Made by a program: the position numbers and the translations under genes. This document shows, piece after piece, positions 24,646 through 33,428 of a stretch of 51,536 nucleotides of DNA. Under the pieces are notes generated by a model. The model saw nothing but the letters and a program-made list of their open reading frames with translations. It was not told the DNA's origin and made no database searches. The DNA comes from Mesorhizobium amorphae. Its GTDB lineage: Bacteria; Pseudomonadota; Alphaproteobacteria; Rhizobiales; Rhizobiaceae. The stretch covers positions 1 through 51,536 of the forward strand of contig NZ_JHQS01000125.1 in NCBI RefSeq assembly GCF_014843845.1, in the 5' to 3' direction. The number at the start of each line of letters is the position of its first letter. Within the stretch, counting starts at the first letter, position 1.

Positions 24646-24984
24646 TTACACGCCTGGGACCGGCCAGCGGCTGACGTTGTCGTGAAGAGACATGGCACCG
24701 GTCTCGACCAGGCGTAGTGCAGCCGCAGAGACGAGCGGTTTCGTGATCGATGCAAGCCGGAAGGTGCCATCCTCCTGCATGAGCACGCCACGTTCGCGAT
24801 CAGCGAGGCCGGCCGCCCGTCGGTAGATGAATTGACCATCTTTCATGACCAGGACGACCGTCCCGACGATGCGTCTGTCCGCGAGTGCCGCGTCAATTAC
24901 GGCATCGAGGCGGGATCGGTCGAAGGCGGACGAAAGTCGCTGTAAACTCTCATCTTGCTCGGCGGTCGGGAAACTGGTGGCCAA
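24646..24984 (-). pseudogene. N-terminal fragment of a serine hydrolase (beta-lactamase/class C family)
   Basis: The 112-residue frame covers the first quarter of a class C beta-lactamase-like protein. It contains LDAVIDAALADRRIVGTVVL, the strand FIYRRAAGLADRERG and RLASITKPLVSAAALRLVE, with the S-x-x-K catalytic motif SITK. After LHDNVSRW the usual LPxF is replaced by PVPGV and the frame stops. The remaining 270 or so residues with the Tyr and HxG motifs are missing. The only start in frame is TTG. It is divergent from a TetR-type regulator. Confidence 0.65.
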
Positions 24985-25005
24985 TCGGACGACTCCTCAT
25001 ATATT

Positions 25006-25055
25006 GAGTGATCGTTCCTGAATGCCACAGCACTGGCAAGAATTCTAGAGTGATC
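25006..25055. promoter_or_regulatory. Repeated GAGTGATC half-sites upstream of the TetR gene
   Basis: GAGTGATC occurs at 25006-25013 and again at 25048-25055, four helical turns apart, in the gap between the divergent hydrolase fragment and the TetR gene. It could be an autoregulatory operator; only the repetition and position support this. Confidence 0.25.
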
Positions 25056-25058
25056 ATT

Positions 25059-25700
25059 GTGAAAAATAGCCCTGATACTTCCCGACCGCGGGGCAGGCCC
25101 CGCGCATTTGATCGCGATGCGGCACTTGCAGCGGCGGGGCAGCTGTTTCGCGAGCGCGGCTATGAAGGGACCTCGATTTCAGACCTGACTGAGGCCATGG
25201 GCATCACGCCGCAGAGTCTTTATGCGGCTTACAGGTCGAAGGCTGATCTTTACCGGGAAGCATTGCTGGACTATCGCGCAGACGCCGGGGCCTTTACCGG
25301 CCAGATCCTTGAAGAAGAAGGCGACGTACATCGCGCATTTGCGCGGGTCCTTGAGACAACCGCCGACGTCTTTTCAAGGCAAGGCGCGCCGCGTGGCTGC
25401 ATGATCGCGACAGCCATCCTCAATTGCTCCCCCGACCACTCGCCGCTTGCCGCCCATGTGCGTGGCATGCGCGCCGAAACGCTGGACCTGTTCCGTCGCC
25501 GTATAGAAAGGGGCATTGCAGATGGCCAGATTGCGCCTGACGTCGACCCGCAGGTTCTTGCCCGCTTCCTCGGAGCGCTGATTCAGGGCATGTCCGTCCA
25601 GGCCATCGACGGCGCCACCACCGGAGAGCTGGCAGAGATTGCACGCCTCGGGACCAGCCTGCTCGCCAGGCATCAGGCACACGTACCTCCTGATGAGTGA
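25059..25700 (+). CDS. TetR/AcrR family transcriptional regulator
   Basis: The 213-residue protein has the N-terminal TetR domain: RPRGRPRAFDRDAALAAAGQ, LFRERGYEGTSISDLTEAMG and ITPQSLYAAYRSKADLYREA, a complete helix-turn-helix at about residues 12-60. The C-terminal ligand-binding region contains QGAPRGCMIATAILNCSPDH and matches TetR proteins with a conserved Cys-containing segment. The ligand is unknown. Three GTG codons (25008, 25050, 25059) could start it; the last leaves the shortest tail before the DNA-binding domain. It faces a serine hydrolase fragment that may once have been its target. Confidence 0.85.
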   Translation: MKNSPDTSRPRGRPRAFDRDAALAAAGQLFRERGYEGTSISDLTEAMGITPQSLYAAYRSKADLYREALLDYRADAGAFTGQILEEEGDVHRAFARVLETTADVFSRQGAPRGCMIATAILNCSPDHSPLAAHVRGMRAETLDLFRRRIERGIADGQIAPDVDPQVLARFLGALIQGMSVQAIDGATTGELAEIARLGTSLLARHQAHVPPDE

Positions 25701-25757
25701 CGGTATCAGGTGCATGACGTCTGGCCTCCGGCCTATATCACCGAATGACCGTCCGGA

Positions 25758-25937
25758 TCAGTGATCCATGGCCTTGACGATCTCTTCCGTCGTCGGGAAT
25801 GCGCGAGGCCGTGCCGGCGCCGGCTTCGACGACCACGTCAGACCCAGCCCTGCCAGCCGCTTCACCGTATCGGGCGAGGCCGCGACGCGCGGCTCGTTCG
25901 CATCGACTTCACGAGGGATGAAAACCGTCTGTCCCAC
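25758..25937 (-). pseudogene. pntA: 5' fragment of pntA (NAD(P) transhydrogenase alpha subunit)
   Basis: The short frame begins, after AAGGA and a GTG, with GQTVFIPREVDANEPRVAAS and PDTVKRLAGLG, the usual start of the PntA NAD-binding subunit. Then a one-base shift is needed to read VVVEAGAGTASRIPD. After that the similarity ends and the frame stops at 25758. The fragment keeps about 50 of roughly 380 residues and is a relic. Confidence 0.65.
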
Positions 25938-26086
25938 CGCATGATCCTTTCGGTTGGAACCTGTTCGCGCAAGACGCCAGCCGGACCTCCGGCAGCGTCC
26001 CTGGCGAAGGATTTCGGAAAGTCTATCGGAGAATGAAGGCGCCCGACGAGATAGCTTCGCAGGGCACGAATGTCCAAGCGAAGCTC

Positions 26087-27232
26087 TCAGAATACCGTGC
26101 GCAAGATCTCACGCGAACCTGAGCTCGCCGACCTGTATGCAGCCTCGATGATTTCTATGACATGACGCGCATGTTCTGGCGAGGCGACCGACTCGCCACC
26201 CGTCGATATCACATCGACCAGCTGCATGATGTCTGCAAACACATGTTGTTCCGGGATCTCACGGTGAACGCCCAGGATGTTTGGAAGTATCCATTCGTTC
26301 CCGCCAAACCCAGGTCTGGTACCTTTGTCAGGCGCCAGCATGGCCGTGTTACGCCCCTCATACTCATAGAACTCGCCATTTAGCGTCAGGCCCGCGATGG
26401 TCCCCTTGGTGCCAAAATAGGTTCCGCTAAAGTCGAGGGAGTTGCGGATTCCTCCCGCTGCCGTGCCGTACACCACCGCAAAAAGACTCTCTCCAAAGTC
26501 AAGCAGCATCAGTGTGTTGTCGTCGGCTTCTGTCGGAATAAGCTTTCCATTGAAATTGCGGTCTGAAATACGGACTCCCGACAGGGCAGTGACTGCCTTT
26601 GCAGGTCCCAGGATTCCTGTCATACCGTGAAGGGCATATACCGTCATATCATAGAGCGGGCCTCCGCCGGGCTTCCGATAATACCAGGTCGGGTCGATCG
26701 GAGTTCGCCCCGGGCCGAAGTCCCGCTCCGGTTCGGCCTCGTGGTAGGTATCGAACGCTGCCCCGCAGATCGCCCAGGCGACATCGCCAATTGCACCGTC
26801 CCGGATCATTTCCCGTGTCCTGATATTGTGAGGACGGAGCATCTCGCCCGGAGAAGAAACCATTCGCAGATTTCGCTGCCGTGCCAGATCGATAAGCTCT
26901 GTCGCTTCCGCGGTGGTGACGGTCATTGTCTTGTTGAAATGGACATGCTTTCCCGCAAGCAGGGCCTTCTTGCCCTGTTCATAGTGGAGGCCGATGGGAG
27001 TCGCGATGGTAATCGCGTCGACATCCGATCGCGCCAGGAACTCGTCGTAAGAGGTAAATGCCTGGGTGATCCCGTACTGGTGTGCAGCTGTCTCGACACG
27101 GTCCACCACCGGATCGCACAATGCCGTCAGCAGGACCCTGTCACGAATGTCATCCTGCACAAGATGGGGGATCAGCCCCCGGATGCTTACTGTTCCGACA
27201 CCCACAACGCCGAACTTCAACGGTTTGACCAT
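26087..27232 (-). CDS. Gfo/Idh/MocA-family oxidoreductase (A), last gene of the aldolase operon
   Basis: This 381-residue protein has the N-terminal Rossmann fold (KFGVVGVGTVSIRGLIPHLV) and the C-terminal alpha/beta sheet domain with GGGPLYDMTVYALHGMTGIL. The usual EKP signature after the fourth strand is GKHVHFNKTMTV here: the lysine that contacts the cofactor and substrate is kept, but Glu and Pro are replaced. This is a variant seen in one subgroup of the family. It should be an NAD(P)-dependent sugar or cyclitol dehydrogenase in the cytoplasm. It follows the SDR gene by 56 nt in a five-gene leftward operon. Confidence 0.85.
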   Translation of the reverse strand: MVKPLKFGVVGVGTVSIRGLIPHLVQDDIRDRVLLTALCDPVVDRVETAAHQYGITQAFTSYDEFLARSDVDAITIATPIGLHYEQGKKALLAGKHVHFNKTMTVTTAEATELIDLARQRNLRMVSSPGEMLRPHNIRTREMIRDGAIGDVAWAICGAAFDTYHEAEPERDFGPGRTPIDPTWYYRKPGGGPLYDMTVYALHGMTGILGPAKAVTALSGVRISDRNFNGKLIPTEADDNTLMLLDFGESLFAVVYGTAAGGIRNSLDFSGTYFGTKGTIAGLTLNGEFYEYEGRNTAMLAPDKGTRPGFGGNEWILPNILGVHREIPEQHVFADIMQLVDVISTGGESVASPEHARHVIEIIEAAYRSASSGSREILRTVF

Positions 27233-27288
27233 CTCGGACCTTCGTCTCTCTGCCTCGGCGTGTTCTGAAAGTTGCCGGAGCGCGGTTC

Positions 27289-28026
27289 CTAAAGAAGCGT
27301 CCGGCCACCATTCACTGCGAACTTCTGGCCTGTGATAAAGCTTGCTTTCGGCGATGCCAGAAAGGCGACCATGTGGGCTATGTCCTCGGGCGTGCCAAAA
27401 TGGCCGAGGGGCGTGCGGTCGAGATACCAGCTGCGGCTGGCCTCGGGCGCGTCGGCATGGCGTTCAACCGGGATCCACCCCGGCGCGACCAGGTTTACCG
27501 TTATTCCCTCCGGGGCGAGCTCCTTGGCCCAGGAGCGCGTCATTGACAGCATCGCTCCCTTTGCTGACGCATAGTTGCCGAAATTCGGGTTGCCGAGCTC
27601 GGCAATCTCCGAGCCGATATTGATGACCCTTCCGGACTTGCGAGCGCGCCAGTCCGGCAGCACAAGCTGGAGCAGTTCAAGCGGCGACTTGACGAAGAAC
27701 TCGAGCTGGTCGAGATACGTCCGCCATGACTGCTCCATCAGCGGCATTTCCGGCTGCGGTCCCGTTGCATTGTTCACGATGAGATCGACCGGTCCGAGAG
27801 CGTCGCGTATCTGATCCAGGCCGACACGCAGCTGGTCCCTGTCAACGACACTGAAGCGTGCTGCAAATGCCTTGCCCCCACCCGACTCGATCGAGCGTAC
27901 GACCTGTGAGGCGCTTTTTTCGTCGCTGGCATAGTTGACTGCCACTGCCCAGCCATCTGCCGCCATGCAGCGGGCCATGACGGCACCCAGTCCACGCGAT
28001 GCGCCGGTTATCAAAGCTACGTTCAT
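27289..28026 (-). CDS. Short-chain dehydrogenase/reductase (SDR)
   Basis: This 245-residue classical SDR has the cofactor motif TGASRGLGAVMA at residues 7-18, NNATG in place of NNAG, the catalytic Ser (NIGSEIAE) and the catalytic Tyr-Lys pair in NYASAKGAM. The C-terminus ends with FITGQKFAVNGGRTLL. It oxidises or reduces a hydroxyl/keto pair in the pathway; the substrate is open. Its ATG overlaps the stop of the aldolase gene by 4 nt (ATGA), so both are made together. Confidence 0.88.
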   Translation of the reverse strand: MNVALITGASRGLGAVMARCMAADGWAVAVNYASDEKSASQVVRSIESGGGKAFAARFSVVDRDQLRVGLDQIRDALGPVDLIVNNATGPQPEMPLMEQSWRTYLDQLEFFVKSPLELLQLVLPDWRARKSGRVINIGSEIAELGNPNFGNYASAKGAMLSMTRSWAKELAPEGITVNLVAPGWIPVERHADAPEASRSWYLDRTPLGHFGTPEDIAHMVAFLASPKASFITGQKFAVNGGRTLL

Positions 28027-28835
28027 GATCTGGGTTCCATCAAAGAAGTTTCAGTGCCTTGGCGGGTGGAAATGTCGAATGCAGATCGGAGAGAGCGAGC
28101 CCCCTCCTGCAGAAAGGTCTGGTCGCTCGACAGCAGGAAGAGGCTGGACCCCAGTGACAGCCAGCCAGGAAGTTCAGAAAGATCCGAGACGAACATGCCA
28201 GTGCGCATTCCGGCTTCGGCAGCCTTCCGGCAGATTTCATCGACGGCTTCCAGCACCTGCGGATCTTTGGGGGAAGCAGCTCCCATCGAAATGGTGAGAT
28301 CAACCCGGCCGATAAACAGACAGTCCAAGCGTTCGATGCGAATGATATCAGACAGATTGTCGAGAGCTTCCCGGTCCTCGATCTGGGCGACTATCACCGT
28401 GTCCTCTGTGGAGCGCTCCCGGTGTTCAGCCATCGGTTTGCGTGTGTAGCCTGCCGCACGGGTTGACCCGGCGTAACCGCGCCCGCCAGGACCGAACAAG
28501 GCGCTGCGGACCAGCCGGTCGGCCTCTTCGCCGCTGCGGATATGGGGCGCGACAACCCCGACGGCTCCCAGATCAAGGCAGTTCAGCAGGCTGTCGGCCG
28601 ATGCCGTGCCGGGACGGACAAGAACTGGCATACCGAGAGCACGGGCAGCGAAGATCGACCCGTCCAGGTCACCACGATCGAAAGGTGCGTGCTCGGCATC
28701 GAGACACAGGACATCCAGTGTCGAGCTCGAAAGGACTTCAACGACAGTGCGGCTGGGCGTCTTGATCCACGTACCGATGAGCGGCGCGCCAGAACGCAGT
28801 CGCGAGCGAAACGCAGGGGCCTGATGTGCGCTCAT
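28023..28835 (-). CDS. HpcH/HpaI-family aldolase
   Basis: This 270-residue class II aldolase of the phosphoenolpyruvate/pyruvate superfamily shows LIGTWIKTPSRTVVEVL, LDVLCLDAEHAPFDRGDL, VLVRPGTASADSLLNCLD and the metal ligands in AQIEDREALDN and IGRVDLTISMG. Enzymes of this family cleave non-phosphorylated 2-keto-3-deoxy acids to pyruvate and an aldehyde (as in HpcH, RhmA, GarL). In this cluster it is the best candidate for the carbon-carbon cleavage step. It overlaps both neighbouring genes by 4 nt, so the operon is tightly coupled. Confidence 0.85.
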   Translation of the reverse strand: MSAHQAPAFRSRLRSGAPLIGTWIKTPSRTVVEVLSSSTLDVLCLDAEHAPFDRGDLDGSIFAARALGMPVLVRPGTASADSLLNCLDLGAVGVVAPHIRSGEEADRLVRSALFGPGGRGYAGSTRAAGYTRKPMAEHRERSTEDTVIVAQIEDREALDNLSDIIRIERLDCLFIGRVDLTISMGAASPKDPQVLEAVDEICRKAAEAGMRTGMFVSDLSELPGWLSLGSSLFLLSSDQTFLQEGARSLRSAFDISTRQGTETSLMEPRS

Positions 28836-29803
28836 TGGCTCCCCCGGAGCGAGTCACGATTGACGACCGTGTCGGGCATTCGTCCTGCAAGCACGTCAAG
28901 AACGGACTGTGTTGCCGACCCAGTCATGCGCGCTATGGATTCATGGCTGATGCCACCCATATGCGCTGCACAGACCAGATTGGGGACGTTACGAAGGGTA
29001 TCGGCGCCCGGTGGCTCCGTTTCGAAAACGTCGAGACACGCGCCGCCCAGCCTTCCCTCCCGCAGAGCCTCGAAAAGCGCCTTTTGATCGACTACGGGGC
29101 CGCGGGATGTATTCACCAGAATGGCCGTGGGCTTCATCTGGGCAATCGCGGCTGCGGCGATCAGATGATTGGTCTGCGCGATCAGCGGAACATGGAGGCT
29201 GACGATATCGGAACGGCCCAGAAGCTCTTCGAAACTGCTGATTTTTTCGGCGCCGGCAAGCGCGTCGACCAGAGCATCGAAAAAGCAGACGGTGACCCCG
29301 AAACCGGCAAGCCTGCGCGCCACTGCGCGCCCGATGGTGCCGGCGCCAACAAGCCCAACGGTTTTGCCCGGCAGTTCACCGGGCGTCAATGGACCTACGC
29401 GCTCCCAGCGCCCGGCCTTGACCGAGTTGTCCTGCTGGGGAATCTTGCGTACGGCCGAAAGGATGAGCGCCAGCGTGTGGTCTGCCACGGTCTCGGCGTT
29501 CATGCCCGGGGTGATTGAAATTGCAATTCCCAGTTCATCAGCCGTGGCGCGATCGATCGAATCGAGGCCGACCCCAACCCGGGCAATTATCCGCAAATCG
29601 GGAAGCGCGTGCAGAACCTCGGCTGTGAATGGATCCGTGCTGACGATCGCAGCCGCACAGCCTGCCGCCAGATGCGTCAGCTCGTCTGGCGTCCGGACGC
29701 CAAGTTTTGGGGCGAGCACCAGTTCATGGCCTGCATCCACGAGGCATCTGCCTGTGGTCGCGCCGTCGCGATCGAAGCCCGGCCAGCTGACGAAGATACG
29801 CAT
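28832..29803 (-). CDS. D-2-hydroxyacid dehydrogenase (NAD-dependent)
   Basis: This 323-residue protein of the D-2-hydroxyacid/phosphoglycerate dehydrogenase family has GLVGAGTIGRAVARRLAGFG (dinucleotide fold, near residue 146), the catalytic Arg in NTSRGPVVDQKAL, the Glu region EPPGADTLRNVPN and the catalytic His in CAAHMGGISHES. In the pathway it could reduce a 2-keto acid or an aldehyde acid (glyoxylate, hydroxypyruvate or tartronate semialdehyde) made by the aldolase. It lies 12 nt after the first dehydrogenase gene and overlaps the aldolase gene by 4 nt. Confidence 0.87.
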   Translation of the reverse strand: MRIFVSWPGFDRDGATTGRCLVDAGHELVLAPKLGVRTPDELTHLAAGCAAAIVSTDPFTAEVLHALPDLRIIARVGVGLDSIDRATADELGIAISITPGMNAETVADHTLALILSAVRKIPQQDNSVKAGRWERVGPLTPGELPGKTVGLVGAGTIGRAVARRLAGFGVTVCFFDALVDALAGAEKISSFEELLGRSDIVSLHVPLIAQTNHLIAAAAIAQMKPTAILVNTSRGPVVDQKALFEALREGRLGGACLDVFETEPPGADTLRNVPNLVCAAHMGGISHESIARMTGSATQSVLDVLAGRMPDTVVNRDSLRGSQ

Positions 29804-29815
29804 CAGTTTACCCCT

Positions 29816-30949
29816 TCACTCGTCTACGCGTCGGTAGGAGATGTCGACGCGCTGACCGAGGTTGGCGGCCCTGATCGCTGCATCAATGATTTCGGAGCAG
29901 TAGTAGCCATCGCGGAACGTTGCTCCGATCGGAGCAACCTCGTGCAACCCGGCAATCGCACCCAGAATGTGAACGGCCTCATGGCTGAATGTGTCTACCC
30001 AGCCAAGCGGATGGCCCGGCGGAAACCAGTTTGACTGGTAGGGATCAGCGCTTCGTATGACCGGGATTGTGCGGAAGGCCTTGTCGGCTCCGGCAACACG
30101 CAGCTCATTGAGACGCTGCATTGAAAACGCTATCGAGCCTTTCGACCCGTCGACCTCGATCCTGCTTGTAACAAGATGACCGCCAGCGACCCGTGACGCC
30201 TCGACGACGCCGAGCGCGCCGTTGTCATAGTCGAACAATGCTGCAAACTGGTCGTCCGTCTCGATCCGTGCGCCATTGCTTGCAGCGCCGACCTTTATCC
30301 TGGTAACGGCCTGCACGGACGTCGGGTCTGCATTCATCAGGAAGCGTGAGAGATCGATGTGGTGCGCCCCGAGATCGGCGAGCGCTCCCGCACCTGCGGC
30401 CTGCCTGTCGTCGCGCCAGCTTTTTTCGCGTTTCTCGTCGAGAGACGAAGAGACGAGAAACTGCGACCGGTAATGATGGATTTCGCCGATCTCGCCGGAG
30501 CGGATGATCTCACGTGCAAGCTGCAGTGCTGGAAAGAAACGGTAGTTGTAGGCGCACATATGCCTGACGCCTGCCTTGTGGGCCGCATCCCACATCGCAA
30601 ACGCGTCGTCTGCGGTTGGGCCAAGCGGCTTCTCGCAAAACACATGCTTGCCAGCTCGGGCCGCTGCGATCGTCGGCTCGACATGCAGCGCATTTGGCCC
30701 TGAATTGTCGAACAGCTGGATCCTGTCGTCGGCCACGATATCGCGCCAGTCCGTGACACCCTGTTCCCATCCAAGCCGACTTCTGGCTGCTTCGAGTTTT
30801 TGCGCATCGCGCCCGTAGAGCGACACGAGCCTGGGACGAGGCACGGCTTCCGGAGCAATGAGAGGCACATCGCGGTAGCCAAGCGTGTGTGACTTGCCCA
30901 TGAAGGCGTAGCCGATCATGCCTATGCCAATTTCGTTCGATCCGGCCAT
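29816..30949 (-). CDS. Gfo/Idh/MocA-family oxidoreductase (B), first gene of the aldolase operon
   Basis: The 377-residue protein has GIGMIGYAFMGKSHTLGYRD at its N-terminus, the family EKP motif in GKHVFCEKPLG (near residue 103), and the C-terminal part with ALADLGAHHIDLSRFLM, including the catalytic Asp/His region. It belongs to the same subgroup as dehydrogenase D (38068-39192): the AFMGKSHTL opening and DWRDI segment correspond. The ATG at 30949 is used although the frame stays open to 31009. A 16-bp operator copy lies 70 nt upstream. It heads a five-gene operon that runs to 26087. Confidence 0.86.
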   Translation of the reverse strand: MAGSNEIGIGMIGYAFMGKSHTLGYRDVPLIAPEAVPRPRLVSLYGRDAQKLEAARSRLGWEQGVTDWRDIVADDRIQLFDNSGPNALHVEPTIAAARAGKHVFCEKPLGPTADDAFAMWDAAHKAGVRHMCAYNYRFFPALQLAREIIRSGEIGEIHHYRSQFLVSSSLDEKREKSWRDDRQAAGAGALADLGAHHIDLSRFLMNADPTSVQAVTRIKVGAASNGARIETDDQFAALFDYDNGALGVVEASRVAGGHLVTSRIEVDGSKGSIAFSMQRLNELRVAGADKAFRTIPVIRSADPYQSNWFPPGHPLGWVDTFSHEAVHILGAIAGLHEVAPIGATFRDGYYCSEIIDAAIRAANLGQRVDISYRRVDE

Positions 30950-31018
30950 TCCGAGGGTCCTGTTTTCCGCAGTCTTGTCCGCCGCAAACCGATCATGTCG
31001 AGCGCGCATTCTAAAAAT

Positions 31019-31034
31019 ATGAATAGCTATGCAA
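31019..31034. promoter_or_regulatory. Predicted LacI-type operator, site 1
   Basis: ATGAATAGCTATGCAA, one of seven copies of a 16-bp partly palindromic motif found only in the promoter gaps of this catabolic island. It lies upstream of the operon that starts at 30949. Confidence 0.6.
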
Positions 31035-31168
31035 AGTCAAGCCGCATCCGGACACGGGCGCAGGATTTTTGCCTCAGCTGGAGTATCGCCGTAGCGATTC
31101 TGACAGTCCACGGGGCCCCACGCCGGATGGAGGCGGGTCAGCCGGCCGGGATCGGGAAGACGGCCGGG

Positions 31169-32239
31169 CTAGCGTGCAGTCGACCTGCGTTCGCAAAGCG
31201 TTCCGGGAACGAGGCGTAACCTGCCGCCGCCAGCGGTGCCCTCCTGCCAGCGCTGTTTGAGCGCGGCGATGGCTGCGTCCACCATATCCGCTCCATTCTG
31301 GCGGACCGTGGTCAATGAATAGGACGGCCAGCTCGAAAATGTCGCATCGTCGAAGCCGGCAATCATGACGTCTTCAGGAATGCGCAGGCCATACTCGACG
31401 CGGGCGCATTCCATTGCCCCGATTGCAGTCAGGTCATTTGCGCAGAATACCGCGTCCGGCCGGCTGTCTCCCGCAAACAGGGTACGGGCGGCCTCATAGC
31501 CGCCTTCGTAGTGGAAATTGCCTTTTACGATCTCGACATCCTCGACACCCAGCTCTTTCAGGCGCCCGACAAATCCCTGCTCCCGATCTGTATTGGCCAG
31601 CGTCTCATTGCCGGCGATGTACGCGAATCGCGTCCCGCCTTTCTGGAAGAGAAGATTTGCAATCAGCCTGCCGCCTTCGACATTGTCGCAGCAGACGGCA
31701 GAAACCCACTTGTTCTGCTGCCGTCCGTTGAGCAGGACGATGGGAATACGCATCTGGGCGCACTCGTCGGCAGCGTCTTTGGACATTATGGACAGCGCCG
31801 AGATGATGCCGTCAACGCGATAGCGCATGATCAGGGGAATGGCTGCGTCGAAATACTCGTTATGATCGACGAAGAACACCAGGACCTGATAGCCCTGCGC
31901 CTGAAACTGGCGGGTGAACTGCTCGAAGATGTTGGCATAGTAGGGATTGTACATTCCGCCAATGACGATGGCGATCAGCTGCGAACGATGCGTGACTAGG
32001 ATGCGCGGAAGGATGCTTGGCTGGTAGCCAAGCTCACGCGCTGCCGCGATCACTTTCTCGCGCGTCTTTTTGCTGACGCTGGCACCCGGCGTAAAGGCGC
32101 GCGATACTGCCGACTGCGACACGCCGGCCAGCCGCGCCACGTCGATCGACGACGGCTGCACCCTGCCGCGGCCATCAGGGCCGCCAGCCGCATCTAGCAA
32201 TGTCGGCAGCTTGCTGCCGTTTTCATCGTCCTGCCGCAC
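31169..32239 (-). CDS. LacI-family transcriptional regulator of the catabolic island
   Basis: The 356-residue protein has a LacI helix-turn-helix at about residues 30-55 (SSIDVARLAGVSQSAVSRAF), the hinge after VIAAARELGYQPS, and a periplasmic-binding-protein-like effector domain (LIAIVIGGMYNPYYANIFEQ, then DAVFCANDLTAIGAMECA and IPEDVMIAGFDDATFSSWPS). The GTG at 32239 is chosen because GGCGGAG lies 6 nt upstream. An open frame from 32290 gives a longer, unlikely tail. The regulator presumably binds the seven operator copies and releases them on binding a sugar or cyclitol. It probably belongs to the transcript that starts before 33344. Confidence 0.88.
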   Translation of the reverse strand: MRQDDENGSKLPTLLDAAGGPDGRGRVQPSSIDVARLAGVSQSAVSRAFTPGASVSKKTREKVIAAARELGYQPSILPRILVTHRSQLIAIVIGGMYNPYYANIFEQFTRQFQAQGYQVLVFFVDHNEYFDAAIPLIMRYRVDGIISALSIMSKDAADECAQMRIPIVLLNGRQQNKWVSAVCCDNVEGGRLIANLLFQKGGTRFAYIAGNETLANTDREQGFVGRLKELGVEDVEIVKGNFHYEGGYEAARTLFAGDSRPDAVFCANDLTAIGAMECARVEYGLRIPEDVMIAGFDDATFSSWPSYSLTTVRQNGADMVDAAIAALKQRWQEGTAGGGRLRLVPGTLCERRSTAR

Positions 32240-32375
32240 ACCAGACTCCGCCCCTGAATTGCAATGCACAAGCAGGCAGGTTAGCGACAATGTGCGCCAT
32301 CGACAATGTCACGTTCGCAGCTGTGGACAGAGTATGGGGGCTGGCCCCCGGTCGAGGCGATCGCAGATCTGACCG

Positions 32376-33344
32376 TCATCGTGCACCCTCGACCACCCGC
32401 TCCACCAGGTCGAAGGCCATCAGGCCATCCGCGAGGCTGCAGATGGGCTCGCCTCCGCATCGCAGAAGATCCGCGAGATGGTCAACCTCGGCCTGATAGG
32501 CATCGCGATAGCGCTCCTGGAAGCCTGCATCGCGACGGTCCAGCAATGTGCCTTCAGCCGAATCCTGGCGGACGCAGGTCACCCTGGGATCATCACAGAC
32601 AAGGCGGCCGGCGGACCCGAAGACCTCAAGCCGCTGCTCGAAACCATGCACGGCCCGGCGGGTCGCCGAGATATGGCCTACCGGACCATCATCCCATTCC
32701 AGCTGCAGTGACACGGTGTCGTGGTCCCCGATCCCGGCGAGGCCGGGGTCGACGTTCCTGTCCAGGCGGGCGTGAACGTGGTCAGGCTGGCGTCCTACCA
32801 GCCAGAGGAGTTCGTCAAGGTCATGGACCACCATATCAGCAACGATACCGCCCTGATGCGCCGTGACGGTCCGATCCGGCAGGGAGACGTCCCGGCTCAG
32901 CTGGAGGATGTGTTCGATTTTGCCGATGCCGCCAGCCGCGATCCGGCTCCGGACCTCACGCCGCATGGGATCAAAGCGCCTGTGAAATCCCAGTATGACT
33001 GGCAGGCCGGACCTGCCCACAAGGTCAATTGCCGACTCGATGGAGCCGCGATCACGGGCGATGGGCTTTTCACACAGCGCCGGCAGACCGAGATCGACGG
33101 CCATCGCCAGATAGCTGACATGCGTGTCTGTCGGTGAGGCGATGACGATGGCGTCGGGCACTACTGCCCCTGCGGCCTCGCCCAGCGTGGGAAAGCAGGG
33201 CAGGCCCCAGTCTGACGGCAGACTGCCAGGTGCAAGGGTATCGACGAAGCCGGCGAGCTCCAGCCACGGACTGCGGTGAACGGAGCGGGCGTGCACGGCA
33301 GCTATTCTTCCGGTTCCCACAACGACGATCCGGTACTTGCGCAT
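32376..33344 (-). CDS. Gfo/Idh/MocA-family oxidoreductase (C), inositol dehydrogenase-like
   Basis: The 322-residue protein shows IVVVGTGRIAAVHARSVHRS, the EKP motif in PALCEKPIARDRG and the catalytic segment VADMVVHDLDELLWLVGRQP, similar to IolG-type inositol 2-dehydrogenases with the Asp/His arrangement M-x-x-H-D-x-D. It would oxidise a ring hydroxyl with NAD in the cytoplasm. It is upstream of the regulator gene (gap 136 nt) and divergent from a binding-protein-like gene. An operator copy sits in the 84-nt gap between those two starts. Confidence 0.85.
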   Translation of the reverse strand: MRKYRIVVVGTGRIAAVHARSVHRSPWLELAGFVDTLAPGSLPSDWGLPCFPTLGEAAGAVVPDAIVIASPTDTHVSYLAMAVDLGLPALCEKPIARDRGSIESAIDLVGRSGLPVILGFHRRFDPMRREVRSRIAAGGIGKIEHILQLSRDVSLPDRTVTAHQGGIVADMVVHDLDELLWLVGRQPDHVHARLDRNVDPGLAGIGDHDTVSLQLEWDDGPVGHISATRRAVHGFEQRLEVFGSAGRLVCDDPRVTCVRQDSAEGTLLDRRDAGFQERYRDAYQAEVDHLADLLRCGGEPICSLADGLMAFDLVERVVEGAR

Positions 33345-33396
33345 GGGTCAACTTTTCGATTGATTTTCAAGTGGCAGGCATGTAGCACAAAGATAA

Positions 33397-33412
33397 ATGA
33401 ATAGCTATGCAT
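33397..33412. promoter_or_regulatory. Predicted LacI-type operator, site 2
   Basis: ATGAATAGCTATGCAT, in the 84-nt gap between dehydrogenase C (leftward) and the binding-protein-like gene (rightward), 16 nt before the latter's ATG. It could control both and, through C, the regulator itself. Confidence 0.6.
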
Positions 33413-33428
33413 TTGTGGGTTTCCCGGC

